Shown piece after piece: positions 57,172 to 64,000 of a DNA stretch of 64,000 nucleotides (position 1 is its first letter; the number at the start of each line of letters is the position of its first letter). Below the pieces are notes generated by a model. That model was not told the DNA's origin. It saw only the letters and a list, made by a program, of their open reading frames with translations, and made no database searches. The DNA is from Sinorhizobium fredii USDA 205 (lineage in GTDB: Bacteria > Pseudomonadota > Alphaproteobacteria > Rhizobiales > Rhizobiaceae). Both the position numbers and the translations under genes were made by a program. The stretch covers positions 1 through 64,000 of the forward strand of contig NZ_AUTC01000110.1 of assembly GCF_001461695.1 (NCBI RefSeq), written 5' to 3'.

Positions 57172-59031
57172 ATGCCAAATTTGTTCGGTTTGGGGGAGCC
57201 TATCGGTTCCTTGACGCGCAGACTCTGCTCGGCGATCACCCGCAAGGGGCCGCAGGTTCTCGCCTCCATCGCCTTGGCCTGCTCCCTCGTCACTCCCGGA
57301 ATGGCGCCGCCGGTCGAGGCCGCCGGCCAGACACGGACACTGAAGCTCTATTTCATCCATACCAAGGAAAAGGCGCAGATCACCTTCAAGCGCAACGGCC
57401 GCTACGATTCCAAGGGCTTGCAGCAGATCAACCGGTTGCTGCGTGACTGGCGGCGGAATGAGCCGACCAAGATGGACCCGCGCCTTCTCGACCTCATCTG
57501 GGAAGTCTACCAGAAGAGTGGTTCGCGCGATTACATCCACGTCGTCTCCGCCTATCGCTCGCCCGCCACCAACGGCATGCTGCGGTCCCGTTCGAAGGGC
57601 GTCGCCAAGAAGAGCCAGCATATGCTCGGCAAGGCGATGGACTTCTACCTGCCCGACGTGCGGCTCAAGACGCTGCGCGAGATCGGCATGAAGTTCCAGG
57701 TCGGCGGCGTTGGCTATTATCCGACCTCTGGGTCGCCCTTCGTGCACATGGACGTCGGCGGCGTGCGCGCCTGGCCGCGCATGACCCGCAACGAGCTCGC
57801 GCGGCTCTTCCCCGATGGCAAGACGATGCACATTCCCGCCGATGGCAAGCCGCTACCGGGTTTCCAACAGGCAGTTGCCGATTACAAGCGGCGCGTCGGC
57901 GCGTCGGCGATCGAGGTCGCCGGTGGTGGCGCGAAAGGACCGGGCGACGTTGGCGGCAAGCGCCGCAACCTCTTCGCTGCGCTCTTCGGCGGCGGCGGGG
58001 ACGAGGATGAAGAACCGACGGCGATCGCCGCCGGCGCAGGCGAGGGCGGCGGCGAGGAAGCCCCGGCCAATGTCCAGACCGCCGCGGCGTCGGCTGATCA
58101 GGAGGCGCTGCCGGGGGTCGCCGGTTCGGTCGCCGGTGCGCCGGCCGACGAACAGCAGAACATCAACGCGCCGGTGCCCGCCGTGCGCCCGGCCTTCAGG
58201 AATGCACCGGCCGAAGCCGGCGTAGCGGTCGCGCTGGTTGCACCGGAAAAGAACAATGCTCAGGAAGCGCTGGCCGCCGCCATGCCGCAGACGGCCGAGA
58301 CGCCCTCCGAATATGCCGATCTCAGCACGTTGAAGGTGCCGGTCCCGCAGATGCTCGCACGGCGTGACATGAACGCGCTGGTGGCCGGCGAGACACTGGT
58401 GGCCTCTGCCGATGGTCGGACGCCTGAACTCGGCTTCGTGCCGGTGCCGGGGATGCGTCCGGCCGGGGAAGCGGCGCTCGCCGCCGTCGCCGAAGCCAAT
58501 GTCACCGTCCCGCTCGTTCCGGAGCGCCCGGTTGCGGCCGCATCCGTTGCCGACACCATCGACATGGCCCAGGCTGATATGACCCCGCCGGCCGATACGC
58601 GTGTAGCGCTGGCGGCACCGACCGTCGACGCGCATCAGGGGTCGGCGATCCAGGTGGCCGCCTACGCGCCGCAGTCCGATACCGGTTCGCAGGCTGCGAT
58701 CTTCGACAGCGCCTTCGATACCGAGGCGGACCTTCCTTCGAAGGGTGCCCGTCCGAAGCGGCAGGATGCGGAGGCGGCAAGCCGCTCCTCCGTCCGAACG
58801 GAGCCGAAGCTGACGAAGAAGATCATCTCCGAATGGGCGCTGTCGACCGGACGCGTCGCCACGCTGTCGAAGCCGGTCAAGGCGCCTCGTTTCGTCAGCA
58901 GTTCGCTCAGGGCCGCGCCGACCACCGTCTATGCGGCCGGCTTCAACAGCAGTGCCGGCTCGGTCGATACGGCTCGCTTCAGCGGCAATGCCGTGAACTT
59001 CATGGAAGTGAAGAAGTTCAGCACCAATTGA
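57172..59031 (+). CDS. DUF882 (peptidase M15-like) exported protein with long disordered tail
   Basis: The product has 619 residues. An N-terminal hydrophobic segment (VLASIALACSLVTPGMA) ends at VEAAGQ, a likely signal. The DUF882 domain covers about 55-230: YIHVVSAYRSPATNGMLR, SQHMLGKAMDFYLP and VHMDVGGVRAW give the His/Asp set of the zinc D,D-peptidase-like fold, so it may cut peptidoglycan cross-links. Residues about 235-600 are Ala/Pro/Glu-rich, low in structure and unlike any domain that I know. This is about three times the usual family length. ATG 57172 follows GGGGATTGA. Confidence 0.85.
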   Translation: MPNLFGLGEPIGSLTRRLCSAITRKGPQVLASIALACSLVTPGMAPPVEAAGQTRTLKLYFIHTKEKAQITFKRNGRYDSKGLQQINRLLRDWRRNEPTKMDPRLLDLIWEVYQKSGSRDYIHVVSAYRSPATNGMLRSRSKGVAKKSQHMLGKAMDFYLPDVRLKTLREIGMKFQVGGVGYYPTSGSPFVHMDVGGVRAWPRMTRNELARLFPDGKTMHIPADGKPLPGFQQAVADYKRRVGASAIEVAGGGAKGPGDVGGKRRNLFAALFGGGGDEDEEPTAIAAGAGEGGGEEAPANVQTAAASADQEALPGVAGSVAGAPADEQQNINAPVPAVRPAFRNAPAEAGVAVALVAPEKNNAQEALAAAMPQTAETPSEYADLSTLKVPVPQMLARRDMNALVAGETLVASADGRTPELGFVPVPGMRPAGEAALAAVAEANVTVPLVPERPVAAASVADTIDMAQADMTPPADTRVALAAPTVDAHQGSAIQVAAYAPQSDTGSQAAIFDSAFDTEADLPSKGARPKRQDAEAASRSSVRTEPKLTKKIISEWALSTGRVATLSKPVKAPRFVSSSLRAAPTTVYAAGFNSSAGSVDTARFSGNAVNFMEVKKFSTN

Positions 59032-59049
59032 ATTCATCCACCGGACATG

Positions 59050-59077
59050 AAAAAGCCCGCCGACCGGCGGGCTTTTT
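59050..59077. terminator. Bidirectional terminator (DUF882 gene / gapR)
   Basis: AAAAAGCCCGCC-GACC-GGCGGGCTTTTT. It serves both convergent genes. Confidence 0.9.
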
Positions 59078-59098
59078 GTTGATCCCGTCTCTTCGCAA

Positions 59099-59365
59099 CT
59101 ATGCGGCCTCCTCGGCCGCCGGAACCATCCCCAGTGCCTGCAGATAGGTGTCAAGGATCGCTTCCTGCTCCATGCGCTCGTCGGCGTCCTGCTTGCGGAT
59201 GGAAATGACTTTGCGCAGGATCTTCGTGTCGAAGCCCATCGACTTGGCCTCGCCATAGACATCCTTGATGTCGTCGGCGATCGTCTTCTTTTCCTCTTCC
59301 AGCCGCTCGATCCGTTCGATGAAAGCGCGAAGTTGATCGCGTGCGAAGCCTTGAGCATCCGACAT
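59099..59365 (-). CDS. gapR: GapR-like nucleoid protein (DUF2312)
   Basis: The 88-residue protein matches Gap[21 protein letters not shown] (coiled-coil dimer part), then [15 protein letters not shown] and [11 protein letters not shown]. GapR of Caulobacter binds overtwisted AT-rich DNA ahead of replication and transcription forks and stimulates topoisomerases. ATG 59365 follows AAAGGAGAAG; the frame is open further upstream, but that part is unrelated. Confidence 0.92.
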   Translation of the reverse strand: MSDAQGFARDQLRAFIERIERLEEEKKTIADDIKDVYGEAKSMGFDTKILRKVISIRKQDADERMEQEAILDTYLQALGMVPAAEEAA

Positions 59366-59540
59366 GGTCTTCTCCTTTGGGGAATACAATTCTCGTGCCG
59401 TGACCTGCCGCGAACGGCAGGCGAGGTCAAGGGCCTTTGCGCAACAGAACGGGCAATTCCTCCGCGAGCCCGCGCGGAGGGGTGCTGCGCATGTGGATTG
59501 ATGTGGATACGGCGGGAAATTCCCGTCTTCCTGGATTGCG

Positions 59541-59846
59541 CTATTCCTTTGGGCGGTTGCGCTCGAATGCTGCCTTCTGTTCGGCAGATGCGTCGCCCTG
59601 GTAGAACTCGCGCCATTCGTCATAGGGCATGCCATAGATGATCTGGCGCGAATCTTCCTTGCTCATCTGTGTGCCCGACGCTTCGGCCGCCTCGCGATAC
59701 CAGTTCGACAGGCAATTGCGGCAAAAGCCGGCAAGGTTCATCAGGTCGATGTTCTGGACGTCGCTGCGGGTGCGCAGGTGCTCGACCAGCCGACGGAAGG
59801 CGGCGGCCTCGAACTGGATGCGCTGCTCCTTGCTGAGCTCGGTCAT
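59541..59846 (-). CDS. DUF1244 family protein
   Basis: This 101-residue protein has the family pattern [21 protein letters not shown] and [14 protein letters not shown] with its Cys pair, then [11 protein letters not shown]. The function is unknown; related structures are small helical dimers. ATG 59846 follows AAGGGAGAC. It begins 31 bp after the stop of the amidohydrolase-like gene, so the two are probably co-transcribed. Confidence 0.85.
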   Translation of the reverse strand: MTELSKEQRIQFEAAAFRRLVEHLRTRSDVQNIDLMNLAGFCRNCLSNWYREAAEASGTQMSKEDSRQIIYGMPYDEWREFYQGDASAEQKAAFERNRPKE

Positions 59847-59877
59847 GCTTGTCTCCCTTAGGTCCTGACCCTCATCA

Positions 59878-60672
59878 TCAGCCCTCATAAGCGCCGGTCC
59901 GCGAAGGATAGCGCTGATAGGCGTGCAGTGCCGGCATGGCGTTGAGTTCCGCGAGGATAGGCGCCAGCCGCTCGGCCCAGGCGGCAACCCCTGTTGCGTC
60001 GGCAATCAGGTCCTGCCTCACTTCGATCAAGGCATGGGCGATGCCAGGCATCATGCAGTGGCGGTACATGGTATCGCCCCGGAGCGCGCCGTCATAGGGC
60101 TCATTGTTGCCGACGATGATGTCGCCGGCCGCTCCGAGCTTCTCGATCAATGGGAAGACGGCGCGCGGGTCGTTGTCCCAGAGCACCGCCGCGTGCCAGG
60201 GGCGCGCAATACCCTTCCAGGCCGGCGTGAAGGAATGCAGCGAGATCACCAGCGGCGCCTTGCCGCCGGCGGCAGCGGCCTCGGCGATGGTCTGCGACAC
60301 GGCCTCATGGTACGGCCGATGAAAACGATTCAGCCGGTTCTGCCATTCCTCGTCGGTGATCGGATAGTTGCCCGGGACGATCGCGCCGTCCGAGATCTTC
60401 ATGATCAGGGTCGGGTCGTCCTCGCCGCGGTTGGGGTCGATCAGCAGGCGTGAGAAGCAGCCGAGCACCGCAGGCGCCTCAAGTGCCGCGGACAATCGCC
60501 GCACCAGAGGTTCGATGCCGATGTCGTAGGCGATGTGGCGTTCGAAGGCGCTATCGGCGAGACCGAGCCGTCCATATTCCGGAGGAAGCCGGTTCATGGC
60601 GTGGTCGGCAAGAAGGATGAGGCCCTTTTCCCGTTTGCCGTCGATAATTTCGTAGGGGGAGAAGTGGCGCAT
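59878..60672 (-). CDS. N-formylglutamate amidohydrolase-family protein (second copy)
   Basis: The 264-residue protein shares the fold but little close identity with the product of 6681-7562. It shows LLADHAMNRLPPEYGRLG, AYDIGIEPLVRRL, SRLLIDPNRGEDDPT and ISLHSFTPAWKG, which carry the metal-binding residues. ATG 60672 is the best start available; the ribosome site is weak. The substrate is uncertain. It is upstream of the DUF1244 gene. Confidence 0.85.
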   Translation of the reverse strand: MRHFSPYEIIDGKREKGLILLADHAMNRLPPEYGRLGLADSAFERHIAYDIGIEPLVRRLSAALEAPAVLGCFSRLLIDPNRGEDDPTLIMKISDGAIVPGNYPITDEEWQNRLNRFHRPYHEAVSQTIAEAAAAGGKAPLVISLHSFTPAWKGIARPWHAAVLWDNDPRAVFPLIEKLGAAGDIIVGNNEPYDGALRGDTMYRHCMMPGIAHALIEVRQDLIADATGVAAWAERLAPILAELNAMPALHAYQRYPSRTGAYEG

Positions 60673-60867
60673 TCCGATCCCGTGTCGCTCTCCAACGTTG
60701 CGCACCTGATCGCATGCAAACTTGCGCCTCGCAATAAAAAGCCGTGAGTTCAGCGCCTTCTGTCACAGGAATGGCAAATATAATCGATTAGAGTTGCGTT
60801 GACTTTCCCGGCTGGCCGTCGCAAGAAAGTGCCACGCAATTTCAAAAACGGAGTTCCGCAGGAAGCC

Positions 60868-61344
60868 GTGTCTAGATATCCTTTTTCCAAAGCGAAGCCG
60901 GGGTCGACGACGTTAGGAGCTATCCTCCTGTATTCCTTGGTGATTTCCGGCGCATTTCTGTTTTCTGGCGAGGCTCGGGCCGATTTTCGGGTCTGCAACG
61001 GGACGCAGCAGCTGGTCGGCGTGGCGATCGGCTATCGCGCCAAGGACGGCTGGGTCACGGAGGGCTGGTGGCAGGTGCCGGCAACGACTTGCGCGACGCT
61101 GATCGAGGGCGAACTCCAGTCCCGCTACTACTACCTCTATGCGGAAGACGCGGCCAAGGGCGGCCGCTGGACCGGCGACATCAACATGTGCGTCGCCGAG
61201 AACGAGTTCAAGATCGCCGGCGTGCAGGACTGCTTCGCGCGCGGCTTCCAGCGGATGGGATTCAAGGAATATGACACGGGACGGCAGGGGAGCTGGATGG
61301 TTCAGCTTTCCGATACGCCCGGCACGCAGGAAAGCCAGAATTGA
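60868..61344 (+). CDS. DUF1036 exported protein
   Basis: The product has about 158 residues from GTG 60868 (TTG 60799 is an alternative). The signal segment LGAILLYSLVISGAFLF ends at ARADF. The mature part has the DUF1036 features FRVCNGTQQLVGVAIGY, GWWQVPATTCATL and YYYLYAED, with paired Cys suggesting disulfides (later CVAENEF, DCFARGF). The function is unknown. Its TGA overlaps the pyruvate kinase ATG as TGATG (61342-61346), so the two are coupled, an unusual pairing of an exported protein with a glycolytic enzyme. Confidence 0.78.
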   Translation: MSRYPFSKAKPGSTTLGAILLYSLVISGAFLFSGEARADFRVCNGTQQLVGVAIGYRAKDGWVTEGWWQVPATTCATLIEGELQSRYYYLYAEDAAKGGRWTGDINMCVAENEFKIAGVQDCFARGFQRMGFKEYDTGRQGSWMVQLSDTPGTQESQN

Positions 61345-62783
61345 TGAGACGGAACAGAAAAGTCAAAATCCTCGCCACGCTCGGGCCGGCATCGGCCGAG
61401 GAGCAGATGATCCAGAAGCTGCACGAGGTGGGGGCCGACCTGTTCCGCATCAATATGAGCCACGCGAGCCATGAGGTGATGCGCACGCTCATCGAGCGAA
61501 TTCGCAGTGTCGAAGCGCGCTGCGGCCGGCCGATCGGCATCCTTGCCGACCTGCAGGGGCCGAAGCTGCGCGTCGGCAAGTTCGCCGACGGCAAGGTCGA
61601 GCTCAAGATCGGCCAGACGTTCACGCTCGACAACAAGGACGTGCCCGGCGACACCACGCGCGTCTATCTTCCGCATCCGGAAATTCTCGAGGCGGTGAAG
61701 CCTGGCGACCGCTTGTTGATCGACGACGGCAAGCTGCATCTCAGGGCCGAAAAGACCGACGGCAAGAGCATCGTCACCACCGTCGTTTCCGGCACCAGAA
61801 TCTCGGACCGCAAGGGCGTCAGCCTGCCCGATACATTGCTCGGCGTCGGGGCGCTCACCGACAAGGACCGGGCCGATCTCGACGCGGTGCTCGCCACCGG
61901 CCAGGTCGACTGGGTGGCGCTTTCCTTCATCCAGCGCCCCGAGGACCTCGCCGAGGTCCGCAAGATCGCCCGCGGTCGCGTCGGGATTATGTCGAAGATC
62001 GAAAAGCCGCAGGCGATCGAGCGCATCGACGAGATCATCGAGCTTTCGGACGCGCTGATGGTGGCGCGCGGCGATCTCGGTGTGGAAATGCCGCTCGAAT
62101 CCGTCCCCGGCCTGCAGAAGCAGCTGACGCGCGCCTGTCGGCGTGCCGGCAAGCCCGTCGTCGTCGCGACGCAGATGCTCGAATCGATGATCTCCTCGCC
62201 GGTGCCGACGCGCGCCGAGGTCTCGGACGTCGCGACCGCCGTGTTCGAAGGCGCCGATGCGGTCATGCTTTCGGCCGAATCCGCCTCCGGCGAATACCCG
62301 GTCGAAGCGGTCGCAACCATGGCTTCGATCGCCAGCAACGTCGAACGCGACCCGCATTATTCGGGCATCATCTACGCCCAGCGCACGCCGCCGGAGGCAA
62401 CCGGTGCCGACGCCATCTCGCTTGCCGCGCACCAGATCGCCGAGACGCTCAATCTGGCGGCGATCGTCACCTACACGTCGTCGGGCGCGACCGGTCTGCG
62501 TGCCGCCCGCGAGCGCCCGCAGGTGCCGGTCATCGCCCTTTCGCCGATCGTTCAGACAGCCCGTCGCCTCTCCGTCGTGTGGGGCCTGCACTGCGTCGTC
62601 ACCGAGGATGCGACCGACCTCGACGACATGGTCAATCGCGCCTGCCGCATCGTCGTCAGCGAGGGCTTCGGCAAGCCGGGCGATCGGATCATCATTTCCG
62701 CCGGCGTGCCGCTCGGAACGCCCGGCGCCACCAACATGCTGCGCATCGCCTATATCGGCTCGGACGGGCGCACCGGCGTATAA
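61344..62783 (+). CDS. pykA: Pyruvate kinase
   Basis: This 479-residue enzyme converts phosphoenolpyruvate and ADP to pyruvate and ATP. It has KILATLGPAS at the start, INMSHASHE, the catalytic Lys in GIMSKIEKPQAI, the Mg2+ site MVARGDLGVEMP, and a C-terminal allosteric domain with TSSGATGLRAA. ATG 61344 overlaps the preceding stop. Its 3' end overlaps the convergent hydrolase gene by 34 nt. Confidence 0.96.
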   Translation: MRRNRKVKILATLGPASAEEQMIQKLHEVGADLFRINMSHASHEVMRTLIERIRSVEARCGRPIGILADLQGPKLRVGKFADGKVELKIGQTFTLDNKDVPGDTTRVYLPHPEILEAVKPGDRLLIDDGKLHLRAEKTDGKSIVTTVVSGTRISDRKGVSLPDTLLGVGALTDKDRADLDAVLATGQVDWVALSFIQRPEDLAEVRKIARGRVGIMSKIEKPQAIERIDEIIELSDALMVARGDLGVEMPLESVPGLQKQLTRACRRAGKPVVVATQMLESMISSPVPTRAEVSDVATAVFEGADAVMLSAESASGEYPVEAVATMASIASNVERDPHYSGIIYAQRTPPEATGADAISLAAHQIAETLNLAAIVTYTSSGATGLRAARERPQVPVIALSPIVQTARRLSVVWGLHCVVTEDATDLDDMVNRACRIVVSEGFGKPGDRIIISAGVPLGTPGATNMLRIAYIGSDGRTGV

Positions 62784-63796
62784 GGGAGATCCGTTGTCGG
62801 ACCCTTGATCGTCAGGCGGGCCTCGGCCCGCCTTGCGATTTTTTGAAGATCACGCGGCTTGCCGGAGATCTTCTCGATCGCGGCGACGACGAGGTCGGTC
62901 ACGACGTAGTCCGGCTTATGGCCGAGATTGCCGATCCACAGCAGTTCCGATCCCACGATGGATGATGCCAGTCCGCGGGAATGAATGTCGGCAAGGACGA
63001 TCTCGTCCTGGTCGCCGGTGATGATCACCGTCGGTGCGGAAATCTCCGCATAGCGCGGCGCCACCTGCGTGACGTAAGCGTGCAGATTGGCGACGTCGAC
63101 GGCGTTGTTGAGAAACGTGGCTGGTCTGAGCACGAGGTGCGGCGCCGTATTGGCAACGTAGTCTTTCGGCCGTGGATTCGGCCAGAATATCGTCTGCGTG
63201 ACCCGGTCGATGCGCCTCAGCCCGAGCGGAATGACGGCGGTGTTGGCGAAAAGCCAGCCGACAAGGGGCAGCGTCGCCAGGGTAATATGCCAGTCGACGC
63301 CCCCCGGCCAGGGATGCGTCGCCGGGGCGAGCAGCACGACCCCCTCGGTTCTTTCCGGATGGCGAAGGGCGAGGCTGGCGACAATCGCCGCTCCGAAAGA
63401 ATGACCGACGATGATTGCCCGGGAGATGCCGCGCTTGTCCATCAGGCGGGCAATGGCGTCTGCCTGGCCGTCCGGACGAGCATTGGCCGGTCCGCCGCGC
63501 TCCGAATAACCGTGACCCGGCCGATCGACGAAGAGCATTTCGGCACGGCCGTCGAGCGCCGGCTGAAAGGCGTGCAACTGATCGAGAAGATTGCCGCCGG
63601 CGCCATGAATGAACACGATCGGCGGTAGATCCGCCGTCCCATCCGGCCGGATATGGACGCAGTTCATCTGGAAACCGCCGACGTCCACCATCTCCCCGCT
63701 GTTCGGGAATCGCGTTGCGATCCGGTGCGCCTGCCATTGGCTGTGGGCGAAAGCCGCAAGGATCAGGGTGGCGAGAATCAGAAGTGTCAGGAGCAT
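62750..63796 (-). CDS. Alpha/beta hydrolase, membrane-anchored
   Basis: The 348-residue protein has an N-terminal helix LLTLLILATLILAAFAHS as anchor, then VFIHGAGGNLLDQLH (oxyanion), DRPGHGYSERGG, the nucleophile elbow VGHSFGAAIV, late Asp in ITGDQDEIV and His in IGNLGHKPDY. The substrate is unknown. ATG 63796 is chosen; upstream codons are not homologous. The last 34 nt overlap pyk tail to tail. Confidence 0.85.
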   Translation of the reverse strand: MLLTLLILATLILAAFAHSQWQAHRIATRFPNSGEMVDVGGFQMNCVHIRPDGTADLPPIVFIHGAGGNLLDQLHAFQPALDGRAEMLFVDRPGHGYSERGGPANARPDGQADAIARLMDKRGISRAIIVGHSFGAAIVASLALRHPERTEGVVLLAPATHPWPGGVDWHITLATLPLVGWLFANTAVIPLGLRRIDRVTQTIFWPNPRPKDYVANTAPHLVLRPATFLNNAVDVANLHAYVTQVAPRYAEISAPTVIITGDQDEIVLADIHSRGLASSIVGSELLWIGNLGHKPDYVVTDLVVAAIEKISGKPRDLQKIARRAEARLTIKGPTTDLPYTPVRPSEPI

Positions 63797-63818
63797 GCGT
63801 CGGTCATATCGGCAAGCG

Positions 63819-64000
63819 TCACGTACGGCTGCCGGCGAGCTTTTCGGCGAGCTCCCCGAATTGCTCCTGGGCCTTGCGGTCGGAGGGATAGACATCGAGG
63901 AATTGCTGCCATGCCCGCATCGCCAACTCGTTCTTGCCGGCCGCCTCCAGCATGGTCGCCATGCCGGCGATTGCGCCGAAATGCCGGGGTTCGATCGCCA
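63819..64000 (-). CDS. TPR-repeat protein, C-terminal end (partial)
   Basis: The window ends inside this gene. The visible 60 codons encode a tetratricopeptide-like tail (HFGAIAGMATMLEAAGKNELA, then AMRAWQQFLDVYPSD) ending at TGA 63819-63821. It lies 22 bp upstream of the hydrolase start on the same strand, so the two probably share a transcript. Confidence 0.75.
   Translation of the reverse strand, partial: AIEPRHFGAIAGMATMLEAAGKNELAMRAWQQFLDVYPSDRKAQEQFGELAEKLAGSRT

Overview
The window looks like a chromosomal segment of a Sinorhizobium/Ensifer-type alphaproteobacterium (Rhizobiales). Reasons: GC-rich coding with CTTGAC-type promoters, cpdR, an mmgR-type sRNA, a ROSE-controlled hsp20, exoN, a Brucella-like omp10, homospermidine synthase, gapR (DUF2312) and several classes of rhizobial intergenic palindrome. 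From memory, much of the order (cpdR, N-formylglutamate amidohydrolase, mmgR, hisN, lipase, hsp20, ltaE, gltB, gltD, exoN; then hemH, 5'-nucleotidase, omp10, hss, pepF, DUF882, gapR, pyk) resembles the S. meliloti chromosome. That is recollection, not a database comparison.

Region 1 (1-5.74 kb) is the right end of an integrated element sitting against the 3' end of tRNA-Val(GAC). It carries a racemase-family gene, a decayed gene, a ribbon-helix-helix regulator, a group-II-like orphan reverse transcriptase read in two frames, an excisionase-like HTH gene and a tyrosine integrase overlapping by 26 nt, then integrase-proximal direct repeats. Four copies of a short palindrome (TGCAA-N4-TTGCA) with arms that change in a compensating way are scattered through this module only, as far as I could see by eye. 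This is the least ordinary part of the window. The left end of the element is outside the window.

Region 2 (5.74-27.3 kb) is core chromosome: cell-cycle adaptor cpdR, N-formylglutamate amidohydrolase, mmgR sRNA, histidinol-phosphatase-like hisN, a lysophospholipase-like hydrolase, heat-shock hsp20 with RpoH promoter and RNA thermometer, threonine aldolase, both glutamate synthase subunits, an SGNH/DUF459 protein, a lytic transglycosylase, exoN, a threonine dehydratase-like enzyme, a cupin, an outer-membrane barrel and the qmcA-nfeD membrane pair.

Region 3 (27.4-43.9 kb) looks accessory: a membrane PAS-GGDEF protein, a Tat-exported amidohydrolase, an AI-2E-family permease, a glutamate symporter gltS split into two overlapping reading frames, an RND efflux pump with its adaptor, a YqhA-family protein, and two tandem arcD antiporters followed by arcA (arginine deiminase) without arcB or arcC. 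Rhizobial mosaic repeats lie inside and near this block.

Region 4 (44-64 kb) is core again: hemH, periplasmic 5'-nucleotidase with LysM, omp10, homospermidine synthase, DUF3445, a PAS-GGDEF protein with a GGEAF motif, pabC-pabB, pepF, an NtrC-family regulator, a DUF882 peptidase-like protein with a long extension, gapR, DUF1244, a second N-formylglutamate amidohydrolase, DUF1036, pyruvate kinase, an alpha/beta hydrolase and the end of a TPR protein. I saw no CRISPR array, rRNA or transposase gene.
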